Positions 1 to 8,706 of a stretch of DNA of 64,000 nucleotides are shown here, piece after piece (the stretch's first letter is position 1; the number at the start of each line of letters is the position of its first letter). Source of the DNA: JAGPCK01 sp041675505 (GTDB taxonomy: Bacteria > Bacteroidota > Bacteroidia > UKL13-3). The stretch covers positions 1 through 64,000 of the forward strand of contig JBAYTR010000015.1 of NCBI GenBank assembly GCA_041675505.1, read 5' to 3'. The notes beneath the pieces were generated by a model. The model worked only from the letters and a program-made list of their open reading frames with translations, ran no database searches and was not told the DNA's origin. Both the position numbers and the translations under genes were made by a program.

Positions 1-1
1 G

Positions 2-103
2 CTCCGTTTTGAAATACAGTTAGATAATATGTTAATGAAAGAAATCGTGATCTTATGCGGGGGAAACCCTGATAAAGCAACATACCTTTGGGATTCAACA
101 TAA
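2..103 (+). other. possible 3' end of a truncated ORF at the window edge
   Basis: Reading frame 2 is open from the window edge to a TAA at 101-103 and encodes about 33 residues ending in ...LWDST. It could be the C-terminus of a plus-strand gene starting outside the window, converging on the sugar operon. No family is recognisable and an open frame this short can occur by chance. The rest of 104-160 shows nothing I can name. Confidence 0.2.
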
Positions 104-160
104 GGTTTCGAACACTAATGGTTTGCAACGCGTGCAAGTACTACACAACAAAAGAACCTC

Positions 161-1147
161 CTACTTCTTCGCAAACTCTTTCGGGTAGGCGTATTTGTAT
201 AGATCTTCTTTGGGCAGGCTTTTAAAATATTCGTAGGTAATTTTTAAACCCTCGGCACGGCTTACTTTAGGTTCCCAGCCCAAAATGTTTTTGGCTTTGG
301 TAATATCGGGCTTGCGTTGTTTAGGGTCGTCAGTTGGTAAAGGGAGTGAAATCAGTTTTTGCTGGGCTCCCGTGAGTTTTAAAATTTCTTCACCAAACTC
401 TTTGATGGTAATTTCATCGGGGTTGCCAATGTTTACCGGTTGAGCATAATCACTCATCAGCAGGCGGTAAATGCCTTCCACCAAATCGTCCACGTAACAA
501 AAGGCACGTGTTTGTGAACCATCGCCAAACATGGTGAGGTCTTCACCGCGCAATGCCTGCCCTATAAAAGCAGGTAACACGCGTCCGTCATTCAGTCGCA
601 TGCGCGGGCCGTAGGTATTAAAAATACGTATGATGCGTGTTTCTACTCCGTGGTAGGTGTGGTAGGCCATGGTGATAGCCTCCTGAAAACGTTTGGCCTC
701 ATCATACACCCCACGCGGACCCACGGGGTTTACATTGCCCCAGTACTCCTCGGTTTGCGGGTGTACCAGCGGGTCGCCATATACCTCAGAGGTAGAGGCT
801 ACCAGTATGCGGGCTTTTTTGGCAAGTGCCAATCCCAGGCAATTGTGTGTTCCCAAAGAACCCACCTTTAAGGTTTGTATTGGAATTTTAAGGTAATCAA
901 TGGGGCTGGCCGGTGAGGCAAAATGAAGAATATAATCGAGGTGCCCCGGTACATGAATGTAGTTGCTTACATCATGGTGGTAGAAAACAAACTCTTTTAA
1001 TTTGAACAGGTGCTCAATGTTTTTGAGGTCACCGGTAATCAGGTTGTCCATGCCAATAACATCGTAACCTTCTTTAATAAAGCGGTCACACAGGTGAGAG
1101 CCTAAAAATCCGGCAGCACCGGTAATGAGTATGCGTTTATTGGCCAT
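161..1147 (-). CDS. uxs: UDP-glucuronate decarboxylase (UDP-xylose synthase family)
   Basis: This is a short-chain (extended SDR) nucleotide-sugar enzyme, 328 aa, expected to oxidise and decarboxylate UDP-glucuronate to UDP-xylose in the cytoplasm. The Rossmann motif GAAGFLG is at residues 10-16, TSEVYG at 119-124, and the catalytic Tyr148-x3-Lys152 pair in YDEAK. The TSEVYGDP and NTYGPRM signatures are typical of the UXS branch rather than of dTDP-glucose dehydratases. The gene is last in a minus-strand run, 3 bases after ugd, whose product supplies its substrate. That pairing supports the call; a related UDP-hexuronate epimerase is the main alternative. Confidence 0.88.
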   Translation of the reverse strand: MANKRILITGAAGFLGSHLCDRFIKEGYDVIGMDNLITGDLKNIEHLFKLKEFVFYHHDVSNYIHVPGHLDYILHFASPASPIDYLKIPIQTLKVGSLGTHNCLGLALAKKARILVASTSEVYGDPLVHPQTEEYWGNVNPVGPRGVYDEAKRFQEAITMAYHTYHGVETRIIRIFNTYGPRMRLNDGRVLPAFIGQALRGEDLTMFGDGSQTRAFCYVDDLVEGIYRLLMSDYAQPVNIGNPDEITIKEFGEEILKLTGAQQKLISLPLPTDDPKQRKPDITKAKNILGWEPKVSRAEGLKITYEYFKSLPKEDLYKYAYPKEFAKK

Positions 1148-1150
1148 GTT

Positions 1151-2473
1151 TTATACTGTTTTTACTCCTATGCAATAGTATTCAAATCCGTTTTCGTTCA
1201 TTTCAGCTAAGTCGTAAATGTTACGTCCGTCAAAAATGAGTTTGTTGTTGAGCAAAGCCCCCATTTGTTTAAAATCAGGTGAACGGAACTCCGGCCATTC
1301 TGTAATAATCAATAAAGCATCGGCTCCTTTTAAGGTGTCATATTCATTATCAGCAAAAGCAACGGTATCGCCCAATGTATGTTTGGCTTCGTGCATGGCT
1401 ACCGGATCGTAAGCCACTACCTTAGCGCCTTTAGCTAAAAGTTTTTCGATAATCACCAACGAAGGTGCTTCTCGCATGTCATCGGTTTTGGGTTTGAAAG
1501 AAAGTCCCCACATGGCAAATACTTTGCCTTCTATGTTGCCTGCAAAGCGGTTCATCACCTTGTTAAACAACACTGATTTTTGGTCATCGTTAACGGCCTC
1601 TACTGCTTCCAGAATACGCATGCGGTGTCCGTTTTCAGCAGCGGTTTTCACCAGTGCTTTTACGTCCTTAGGAAAACAAGAACCTCCGTAACCAATGCCC
1701 GGGTAAATAAATTTATTACCAATGCGCGGGTCGCTGCCTATGCCTTTGCGCACCAGATTTACATCGGCACCCATAATTTCACACAGGTTGGCAATGTCAT
1801 TCATAAAACTGATTTTGGTAGCCAGCATAGCATTGGCGGCATACTTGGTCATCTCAGCCGAAGGGATATCCATAAAAATAATGGGGTGTCCGTTCAGTAC
1901 AAAAGGCTTGTACAGGCGGTGCATGATTTCTTCTGCTTTGTGAGACGATACGCCTACCACAATACGATCGGGTTTCATAAAATCATCAATGGCTGCACCT
2001 TCTTTCAAAAACTCAGGATTAGAAGCCACATCGTAAGGAATATCGGCACCGCGCTCTTTAAGGGCAGCAGCCACGGCACTTTTCACTTTTTCAGCAGTTC
2101 CTACGGGTACGGTACTTTTGGTTACCACTACCAGATGGTGGTTCATGGTTTTACCAATTTCTGTAGCCACGGCCAGTACATATTTTAAATCGGCACTGCC
2201 GTCTTCACCGGGAGGGGTGCCTACTGCAATAAAAGCTACCTCTGCATTTTGAATGCTTTCGCCCAAATTGGTTGAAAAATGTAAACGGCCTTTTTGCACA
2301 TTGCGGCTCACCATTTCTTCCAGTCCGGGTTCATATATGGGCAGAATTCCTTTTTTAAGGTTGTCTATTTTTTTCGTGTCAATGTCAATGCAAATAACAT
2401 CAGCTCCGGTTTCAGCCAAACAGGTTCCGGTAACCAGTCCTACATATCCTGTTCCTACAATAGCAATTTTCAT
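1151..2473 (-). CDS. ugd: UDP-glucose 6-dehydrogenase
   Basis: This 440-aa enzyme converts UDP-glucose to UDP-glucuronate with two NAD+. The N-terminal NAD site GTGYVG (residues 7-12), the catalytic Cys266 in GYGGSCFPKD, and the C-terminal UDP-binding domain (GLSFKPKTDDMREAPS around 345-360) are all intact. Length is normal for the family. It is the middle gene of the operon, between a DegT-type aminotransferase upstream and the UDP-glucuronate decarboxylase downstream, so UDP-glucuronate is probably channelled to UDP-xylose or related sugars for surface polysaccharide. GDP-mannose dehydrogenase is a sister family but the context favours UDP-glucose. Confidence 0.93.
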   Translation of the reverse strand: MKIAIVGTGYVGLVTGTCLAETGADVICIDIDTKKIDNLKKGILPIYEPGLEEMVSRNVQKGRLHFSTNLGESIQNAEVAFIAVGTPPGEDGSADLKYVLAVATEIGKTMNHHLVVVTKSTVPVGTAEKVKSAVAAALKERGADIPYDVASNPEFLKEGAAIDDFMKPDRIVVGVSSHKAEEIMHRLYKPFVLNGHPIIFMDIPSAEMTKYAANAMLATKISFMNDIANLCEIMGADVNLVRKGIGSDPRIGNKFIYPGIGYGGSCFPKDVKALVKTAAENGHRMRILEAVEAVNDDQKSVLFNKVMNRFAGNIEGKVFAMWGLSFKPKTDDMREAPSLVIIEKLLAKGAKVVAYDPVAMHEAKHTLGDTVAFADNEYDTLKGADALLIITEWPEFRSPDFKQMGALLNNKLIFDGRNIYDLAEMNENGFEYYCIGVKTV

Positions 2474-2491
2474 CTTCTATAAATCAGTTAG

Positions 2492-3631
2492 TTATTGGTG
2501 TTTTGTGGTGCAAAAGGTTAAAATATTTTCTATAATGTACTGTTGCTGTTCAGCTGAAAGCTCGGTACTAATGGGCAAAGATAATACACAGGTACATAAA
2601 ATTTCTGTTGTTGGTAAACTCCCTTTCGGGTACCGTGAACTTTCGTATGCTTTTTGAAAATGCAGGGGTATGGGGTAATACACCGCAGTAGGAATTTGTT
2701 TCTCTGCCAGAAAATCTCTGAGCGCTTGTCGGTTAATACCGCACAGTTGCAAGGTATATTGGTGAAACACGTGGGTGGAGTTGGCTTGCCGGGTAGGTAT
2801 TTTTAAATTGGGGTGTTGGGCAAAAGCGCGGTCATACAGCGCGGCCACGTGTTGCCGCGCTTCTTTATACGCATTGAGGTGCCGCAGTTTTACCCGCAAC
2901 ACAGCCGCCTGAATGGAATCTAAGCGGGAGTTAACGCCTAATACATCATGAACATATTGAGTAGACTGACCGTGGTGGGCAATCATTTTTATTTTTTGAG
3001 CCAGTGCCTCATCGTTAGTAAAGAGTGCACCGCCATCGCCCATGCAGCCTAGGTTTTTGGAAGGGAAAAAAGAAGTGGTGCCTATGGTGCCCATGGTGCC
3101 GGCCTGTTTTTGCGTGCCGTTACTGAATGTATATACTGCACCAATGGCCTGTGCGGTATCTTCAATTACAAATAGCTGATGTTTTTCAGCTAGTTGTAAT
3201 ATATTTTCCATATCGGCACATTGGCCAAAAAGATGAACAGGAACTATGGCTTTGGTTTTTGGTGTAATGGCTTTGGCAATGGTATCGGCTTCTATGTTAA
3301 ACGTATGCGGGTTTACATCCACCATTACGGTGGTTAATCCCAAAAGCCCTATTACCTCAGCAGTAGCGGCATACGTAAAGGCAGGTACAATTACCTCATC
3401 ACCGGGTTGAAGTCCAAGTGCCATCATGGCTATTTGTAAAGCATCGGTACCGTTGGCACAGGGAATTACGTGGCGGGCTCCGGTATACTGTTCCAGTTCA
3501 ACGGCAAATGCTTTTACCTCAGGTCCGTTAATAAAAGCGCTGCTTGCTATTACCCGCTGAATAGCTTCATTCAGTTCAGTCTGAATTTTTTTGTGCTGGT
3601 CCGTAAGATTAACCATTTGGATTTTGTCCAT
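2492..3631 (-). CDS. DegT/DnrJ/EryC1/StrS family PLP-dependent sugar aminotransferase
   Basis: This is a 379-aa fold-type I aminotransferase that would transfer an amino group to a keto sugar nucleotide. The probable PLP lysine is Lys192 in FFPSKNLGCMGDGG, and the IEDTAQ segment near residue 157 holds the PLP-contacting Asp. It starts with ATG at 3631 and ends 18 bases before ugd, so it is the first gene of this sugar operon. The acceptor sugar cannot be read from sequence; a 3- or 4-keto UDP-sugar is plausible given the uxs/ugd neighbours, possibly working with the WlbB-type acetyltransferase at 19.8 kb. Confidence 0.88.
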   Translation of the reverse strand: MDKIQMVNLTDQHKKIQTELNEAIQRVIASSAFINGPEVKAFAVELEQYTGARHVIPCANGTDALQIAMMALGLQPGDEVIVPAFTYAATAEVIGLLGLTTVMVDVNPHTFNIEADTIAKAITPKTKAIVPVHLFGQCADMENILQLAEKHQLFVIEDTAQAIGAVYTFSNGTQKQAGTMGTIGTTSFFPSKNLGCMGDGGALFTNDEALAQKIKMIAHHGQSTQYVHDVLGVNSRLDSIQAAVLRVKLRHLNAYKEARQHVAALYDRAFAQHPNLKIPTRQANSTHVFHQYTLQLCGINRQALRDFLAEKQIPTAVYYPIPLHFQKAYESSRYPKGSLPTTEILCTCVLSLPISTELSAEQQQYIIENILTFCTTKHQ

Positions 3632-3707
3632 CTGTTCCTGAAGCTAAGTTTAAGCGCAAATATATTCTGAATATGCTTATACAGATTAAATAACCCGCAG
3701 AAACACG

Positions 3708-3715
3708 TAAATTTG
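3708..3715 (+). promoter_or_regulatory. candidate Bacteroidota -7 box (TAAATTTG)
   Basis: The 8-mer matches the TAnnTTTG consensus of the Bacteroidota primary sigma factor and lies 17 bases before the ATG at 3733. I see no convincing -33 TTG at the right distance, so this is a motif-level call only. Confidence 0.35.
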
Positions 3716-3732
3716 AGCCCTAAAACCCGTTT

Positions 3733-4536
3733 ATGCGTTTAAAGCTTATTTCAGTTGTATGTTTTTTATTGGTTGCTGTGTTCACACAGGCTCAGCAAAC
3801 TCCGGCACCTGCAACGCCCAAGCCGGTAGAAGATAAAACCAAATTCAGACCCGATGAAATACGCAGGGTGGTGAATTTGCAGGTTACCTATGATTACCAG
3901 GTTCCTTCAGCGGATATGGCTAAACGTTTCGGTAACAACTCAGCCATCGGGTTTGGTTCATTTTTTAAAGACAAGAAAAATTTCTTCTACGGTATTGAAG
4001 GAGCCTTCATGTTTGGAGGCGATGTAAAGGAAACCGGTATTTTAGATAGTTTGCGTAACAGTGATTACCGCATTATCGGTATCAACGGAGCGTATTCAAA
4101 TATCACCATCAGTCAGCGCGGGTATTTTCTTTTAGCCAAAGGCGGAAAGGTGTTTCCCGTGTTTAAACGCAACCGCAATTCAGGCATTATGGTTTCAGGC
4201 GGTGTAGGCTTTATGCAGCACAAAATCAGAATTGCCGTGCCGGATAATAATGTGCCCTTGCTGGACAAAGAAGGACGCAAAGGGTATGACCGCCTCACCA
4301 ACGGTTTGACCCTGAATCAATTTGTAGGGTTTTATTACTTAGACAGAGAGAAATTTATTAATTTTTATGTAGGCTATAACCTGATGCAGGGCTTTACCCA
4401 AAGCCGCAGGGACTGGAACTACGATACCCGCACACAGGATACCCAAAAACGCATGGACATGTTGGGCGGCATAAGATTTGGCTGGATCATTCCCATCTAC
4501 CCTTCTTCAAAAACTGACGAGTACATATTCTATTAA
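3733..4536 (+). CDS. putative outer-membrane beta-barrel protein of unknown function
   Basis: The 267-aa product has a clear signal peptide (MRLKLISVVCFLLVAVFTQAQ), then a Pro/Ala-rich linker, then alternating aromatic/Gly-rich strands (YGIEGAFMFGG, GVGFMQHK, FYVGYNLMQGF) like a small outer-membrane barrel. I do not recognise a named family. It ends three bases before waaA with no terminator between, so the two are probably co-transcribed. This suggests, by position only, a role in the outer membrane or with LPS. A PorP/SprF-like or general OMP_b-brl assignment would need a profile search. Confidence 0.6.
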   Translation: MRLKLISVVCFLLVAVFTQAQQTPAPATPKPVEDKTKFRPDEIRRVVNLQVTYDYQVPSADMAKRFGNNSAIGFGSFFKDKKNFFYGIEGAFMFGGDVKETGILDSLRNSDYRIIGINGAYSNITISQRGYFLLAKGGKVFPVFKRNRNSGIMVSGGVGFMQHKIRIAVPDNNVPLLDKEGRKGYDRLTNGLTLNQFVGFYYLDREKFINFYVGYNLMQGFTQSRRDWNYDTRTQDTQKRMDMLGGIRFGWIIPIYPSSKTDEYIFY

Positions 4537-4539
4537 TTC

Positions 4540-5787
4540 ATGTGGTTCCTGCTTTACAACATAGGTACACAGGGATATTTTTTGCTGGTTAAACTGGCAG
4601 CACTCTTTTCTGTCAAGGCCCGTGATTTTGTAGACGGACGTGTTGATTTACTCCTCCGCATAGCACAACAACTGGAAGGCAAAAACGAAAAACGCATTTG
4701 GTTTCACTTTGCTTCATTGGGTGAGCTTGAGCAGGGCAGGCCCGTTATGTTGCGATTGCGCGCCCGGCACCCCGACTACCGTTTTTTTGTTACCTTCTTT
4801 TCACCCTCAGGCTACAACACAAAAAAGCAGGATGAGTTGTGTGATTATGTTTTTTACCTGCCCAATGACAGCGCAGCCCATGCCGCTGAATTTTTAGAGT
4901 TGGTGCAACCCGAGATGGTGTTTTTTGTCAAGTATGAATTCTGGCTGCATTACATCAACGCTATAAAGCAGCGTAACATTCCGTTGTTTTTACTTTCGGC
5001 TGTTTTTAGGGAGTCGCAATTGTTTTTTCATCCGTTGGCCGGAGGTTTTTTTGCCGGTTTTCTGCGGAAGTTTACGGCCATTTTTGTGCAGAACGAGGAG
5101 TCGTTGTTGTTGGCCCGGCACCTGAACTTAAACGAGGTACACTTTAGCGGAGACACCCGTTTTGATCGGGTAATGCAAACCATTGCAGCAGCTGAAAGCA
5201 TACCGCAACTGGAGGCGTTCAAATCAGGCAACAGAATAATTATAGCCGGAAGTTCATGGCCAGCAGAAGAGAAGTGGCTGCAGCAGTGGTGGGTAAAACA
5301 CCAACCCACGGGAGTTAAACTGATTATAGCACCACATGATATTAGCGCGGCACACATTCAGCAGATTCAACGCCTTTTTCCGCAGGCCGTTTTATTCAGC
5401 GAAATCAACGACCACACAACTTCCAAAGTACTCATTATAGACAGCATAGGTTTATTGGCCAGGGCTTACCGTTATGGCGACATAGCCATAGTGGGCGGTG
5501 CATTTGGTAAAGGTTTACACAATATTCTGGAAGCAGCAGCCTTTGGCCTTCCGGTTATTTTTGGTCCTAAGCACAGCAAGTTTTGGGAAGCAGCTGCGTT
5601 ATGCAAGGCAGGCGGTGCGTTTGAGGTAAGTGCATACAATGAACTGGAACATACACTCAATGTGCTAAGCAGGTTTGATGCAAAGTATAATCAGGCGTCA
5701 GACGTGTGCAAACACTTTGTGCTTTCACAGTCGGGGGCAACAGATAAAGTAGTGAATGTGGTGAATCGGGTGCCTGCGTTACATTAA
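4540..5787 (+). CDS. waaA: 3-deoxy-D-manno-octulosonic acid (Kdo) transferase
   Basis: This is a 415-aa GT30 glycosyltransferase that attaches Kdo from CMP-Kdo to lipid A precursor at the inner membrane. An N-terminal hydrophobic segment (residues ~5-25) anchors it. The family's catalytic glutamate is seen in SLGELEQGRP (Glu62). The C-terminal donor-site region carries GGAFGKGLHNILEAAAFG and a GPKH motif. Length matches bacterial WaaA (~420 aa). Its 3' end overlaps the converging Hpt gene by 4 bases. The call is firm; whether it adds one or two Kdo residues cannot be told. Confidence 0.93.
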   Translation: MWFLLYNIGTQGYFLLVKLAALFSVKARDFVDGRVDLLLRIAQQLEGKNEKRIWFHFASLGELEQGRPVMLRLRARHPDYRFFVTFFSPSGYNTKKQDELCDYVFYLPNDSAAHAAEFLELVQPEMVFFVKYEFWLHYINAIKQRNIPLFLLSAVFRESQLFFHPLAGGFFAGFLRKFTAIFVQNEESLLLARHLNLNEVHFSGDTRFDRVMQTIAAAESIPQLEAFKSGNRIIIAGSSWPAEEKWLQQWWVKHQPTGVKLIIAPHDISAAHIQQIQRLFPQAVLFSEINDHTTSKVLIIDSIGLLARAYRYGDIAIVGGAFGKGLHNILEAAAFGLPVIFGPKHSKFWEAAALCKAGGAFEVSAYNELEHTLNVLSRFDAKYNQASDVCKHFVLSQSGATDKVVNVVNRVPALH

Positions 5788-6140
5788 AGCTGTGCCTTTT
5801 GTGCGGCAAGGGTTTCGTTGGTTATTTCAGCAAGTAAAACCACCACGGTTGAGTCAATATTTCCTTGTTCAGCCATAGTCTCCAGCACCTTACAAACTTC
5901 TGCCAAACGGTATGCACCCAGCGAATAGCTGATACCCTTCAGCTTGTGCAACTGAGGTTTTATATCTTTCTGCTCTCCGTTTATTTCTCTGGAAATTTCC
6001 TGAATAAGCTCAGCTGTGCGCAATTCAAACAGCCCCACCATTTCCACAAAAAATGTTTGGTCCGTATCTGTATTTTTCAGACGGCTGATGCGTTGATCAT
6101 CCAACAGCGGCAGGGCAAGTGTTTGCTGACTTAAAACCAT
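5784..6140 (-). CDS. histidine phosphotransfer (Hpt) domain protein
   Basis: This small 118-aa protein has the Hpt signature HKLKGISYSLGA, whose His accepts a phosphoryl group from a receiver domain in a multistep phosphorelay. The helical bundle before and after it (ELRTAELIQEISRE, LAEVCKVLETMAEQG) is typical. I chose the ATG at 6140 (MVLSQQ...) because the open frame upstream to 6194 has no family similarity and looks untranslated. No kinase or receiver lies next to it, so it is an orphan; hybrid kinases elsewhere in the genome are the likely partners. It converges on waaA with a 4-base overlap. Confidence 0.75.
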   Translation of the reverse strand: MVLSQQTLALPLLDDQRISRLKNTDTDQTFFVEMVGLFELRTAELIQEISREINGEQKDIKPQLHKLKGISYSLGAYRLAEVCKVLETMAEQGNIDSTVVVLLAEITNETLAAQKAQL

Positions 6141-6310
6141 AAAGGAAGACAAAAATAAGTAATTTCGGCATAACCGCTTCTGCACATACAACACAGCTCG
6201 CCCTTAAATGTTGATTTCTGGTGTAAATTATTTTTTAACGGGCCGTTATTTTGCTTTTAAAACACGTAATTTGCGTACGCTTTTCAAATCATCATTTTCC
6301 AAATTACAGC

Positions 6311-7333
6311 ATGAGTGTTTTCACTTTTTTGACGCAGGAATTAGCCATTGACTTGGGTACAGCCAATACGCTGATTATACATAAAGACAAAGTGGTGGTA
6401 GACGAACCGTCTATTATTGCCATTAACCGCACTACCGGAAACGTAATTGCTGTGGGTAACCAGGCCATGCAAATGCATGGTAAGGTACACGAGGATATCA
6501 AAACCATTCGTCCGCTGAAAGACGGTGTTATTGCCGATTTTAACGCTGCCGAGCACATGATCAGAGGGCTGATTAAAATGATCAGTACCAAAAATAAATT
6601 GTTCAATCCGCAGTTGCGCATGGTTATTTGCATTCCATCGGGCATTACTGAGGTGGAAAAACGTGCGGTAAAAGATTCTGCTGAACGTGCCGGAGCCAAA
6701 GAAGTTTACCTCATTCACGAGCCTATGGCAGCTGCTATCGGTATTGGCATAGATGTGTTTGAACCTATGGGCAACATGGTGATTGACATTGGCGGTGGTA
6801 CTACGGAGATTGCGGTAATTGCACTGGCCGGTATTGTGTGCGACCAGTCCATACGAGTGGCGGGAGATGAGTTTACCGATGATATTGTGGATTACATGCG
6901 CAGGCAACACAACCTGTTGATTGGAGAGCGTAGTGCCGAGCGAATTAAAATTGAAGTAGGAGCCGCCTTATCTGAATTAGAAAATCCTCCGGCTGATTAT
7001 GAAGTAAACGGTAGAGATTTGATGACGGGTTTGCCCAAGCAGATTAAAGTATCGTACAGCGAGATTGCTCAGGCTCTTGATAAATCCATTACCAAAATTG
7101 AAGAAGCGGTATTGCGTGCATTGGAGTTAACACCTCCTGAATTGTCGGCTGATATTTACCAAACCGGCCTGTACCTTACCGGTGGTGGCGCGTTGCTGCG
7201 TGGTTTAGACAAACGTATTTCTGCCAAAACCAAACTGCAGGTACACGTGGCCGAAGACCCGCTGAGAGCGGTAGTACGCGGAACAGGTATTGCTTTGAAA
7301 AACCTGCACGTGTTCAAAAATCTGATGACTTAA
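6311..7333 (+). CDS. mreB: rod shape-determining protein MreB (bacterial actin)
   Basis: This is an actin-fold ATPase of 340 aa that polymerises under the inner membrane and directs lateral cell-wall synthesis. Phosphate-1 (DLGTANT), phosphate-2 (IDIGGGTTE) and the adenosine motif (LTGGGALLRG) are all present. I start at ATG 6311 (MSVFTFLTQELAIDLG), which matches MreB N-termini with a membrane-binding amphipathic stretch; the 20 codons upstream from TTG 6251 are not family-like. It is first in the mreBCD-mrdA-rodA operon, 16 bases before mreC. Confidence 0.96.
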   Translation: MSVFTFLTQELAIDLGTANTLIIHKDKVVVDEPSIIAINRTTGNVIAVGNQAMQMHGKVHEDIKTIRPLKDGVIADFNAAEHMIRGLIKMISTKNKLFNPQLRMVICIPSGITEVEKRAVKDSAERAGAKEVYLIHEPMAAAIGIGIDVFEPMGNMVIDIGGGTTEIAVIALAGIVCDQSIRVAGDEFTDDIVDYMRRQHNLLIGERSAERIKIEVGAALSELENPPADYEVNGRDLMTGLPKQIKVSYSEIAQALDKSITKIEEAVLRALELTPPELSADIYQTGLYLTGGGALLRGLDKRISAKTKLQVHVAEDPLRAVVRGTGIALKNLHVFKNLMT

Positions 7334-7349
7334 TGCGCACATCCTTTGC

Positions 7350-8195
7350 ATGAGAAACATCATTGTTTTTCTATACAAGTATTACAATTTCATCCTTTTT
7401 CTGGTGCTGGAATTTTTTTCGTTGTATCTGATTTATCAGTACAACACGTATCAGCGCGCCAGTTTCATAAATTTTTCCAACGGAGTTTCAGGGCAGGCTT
7501 ACAGCACAGTAGCCAACTTTAAATCGTATTTCAGACTTCGGCAGATTAATGACAGTTTACAGTTGGAAAATGCTCGACTGCGCTCAGAGTTATTTACTTC
7601 GTATTACAACAACGAGATAAGAGATTTTAAAGTTAACGATACCATTTACAAACAGCAGTACACTTACATCGCAGCCAAAGTACTCAACAACTCCATTAAC
7701 AAACGCAACAACTACATTACGCTGAACAGAGGAGCAGCACACGGGGTTAAAACACAGATGGGTGTAATTTGCGACAACGGTATAGTAGGTATTGTGATGG
7801 CCACCTCAGAACATTTTTGTACGGTACTATCTGTTTTAAACAGCAATGCCAAAATAAGTGCGCGTATTGCTGATGACAATGCCTTCGGTTCATTGGTGTG
7901 GGATGGAAATGATCCCACAGTATGTCGCCTGTATGATGTAAACAAACACGTGCAACTGGCCAACGGAAAAAAAATTGTAACCAGCGGTTATTCTACCATA
8001 TTTCCTGAGAACATACCGGTAGGCGAAGTACAGGCCCACAGCCTGGAAGCCGGTGATAATTTTCACACCATTAAAGTGCGCATGTCCACCAACTTCAGCA
8101 ACCTCACCTCGGTGTACATCATCAATAATTTTTTCAAAGAAGAGATGGACTCGCTGGAGGTACTCACTAAAATCAAACTTCCCGATGATCAATGA
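7350..8195 (+). CDS. mreC: rod shape-determining protein MreC
   Basis: This 281-aa protein has one N-terminal transmembrane helix (~residues 8-28), a coiled-coil region (~65-95, LRQINDSLQLENARLRSEL), and the periplasmic beta domain with the conserved GAAHGVKTQMGVICDNGIVG segment. MreC scaffolds the elongasome by binding PBP2, MreD and RodA. The start is ATG at 7350, just after mreB, and its end overlaps mreD by 11 bases, showing translational coupling. Length is normal for Bacteroidota MreC. Confidence 0.93.
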   Translation: MRNIIVFLYKYYNFILFLVLEFFSLYLIYQYNTYQRASFINFSNGVSGQAYSTVANFKSYFRLRQINDSLQLENARLRSELFTSYYNNEIRDFKVNDTIYKQQYTYIAAKVLNNSINKRNNYITLNRGAAHGVKTQMGVICDNGIVGIVMATSEHFCTVLSVLNSNAKISARIADDNAFGSLVWDGNDPTVCRLYDVNKHVQLANGKKIVTSGYSTIFPENIPVGEVQAHSLEAGDNFHTIKVRMSTNFSNLTSVYIINNFFKEEMDSLEVLTKIKLPDDQ

Positions 8196-8706
8196 GCTGC
8201 TGAAACATACCCTACGGTTGATACTGTTGTTGTTTGTTCAGGTGCTTATCGTGAACAACGTCAACCTGTCGTCCTATGTTAATCCGTACATCTACATTTT
8301 GCTGTTGATGATGATGAAAGTAAATGTACCCAAATGGCAAAGTCTGGTTATAGGTTTTTTATTGGGTGCCGTAATGGACATGTTCTCCAGTACAGTGGGC
8401 ATACACATGTTTGCCACTACACTGCTGGGTTACCTTCGTCCGCGTATACTTTCTGCCTCACTCAACAAAGAAGATTTTGATGCCAACATTGAACCTAACA
8501 TTGCCAGCAAAGGTTTTATCTGGTTCTTTACGTATGCGGCCTCACTTATTTTTGTGCACCATTGTTCGCTTTTCTTTCTGGAGATTTACAGCACCAAAGA
8601 ATTTTTTGCCACCATGCAACGCGTGTTATACAGCTCAGCAGTGAGTTTGCTGATGATAATTCTGGCACAATTCCTCTTCTTTACCGTAAAACCTTCCGAT
8701 GATTGA
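8185..8706 (+). CDS. mreD: rod shape-determining protein MreD
   Basis: The 173-aa integral membrane protein has about five hydrophobic helices (LILLLFVQVLIVNNV, YIYILLLMMMK, LVIGFLLGAVMDMF, FIWFFTYAASLIF, SAVSLLMIILAQFLFF). I start at ATG 8185 (MINELLKHTLR); the frame is open upstream to 8053 but that part is a shadow of mreC. The GFLLGAVMDMFSS segment resembles the conserved MreD substrate-like motif. It overlaps mreC by 11 bases and mrdA by 8. MreD joins MreC in activating the PBP2-RodA synthase. Confidence 0.9.
   Translation: MINELLKHTLRLILLLFVQVLIVNNVNLSSYVNPYIYILLLMMMKVNVPKWQSLVIGFLLGAVMDMFSSTVGIHMFATTLLGYLRPRILSASLNKEDFDANIEPNIASKGFIWFFTYAASLIFVHHCSLFFLEIYSTKEFFATMQRVLYSSAVSLLMIILAQFLFFTVKPSDD

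Noticed and set aside
1580..2188. 202-aa plus-strand ORF opposite ugd
   Set aside because: Antisense shadow of a well-conserved gene, with no recognisable domain and unusual His/Phe-rich composition.
6341..6910. 189-aa minus-strand ORF opposite mreB
   Set aside because: Antisense shadow of mreB; Asn/His-rich sequence typical of reversed codons.
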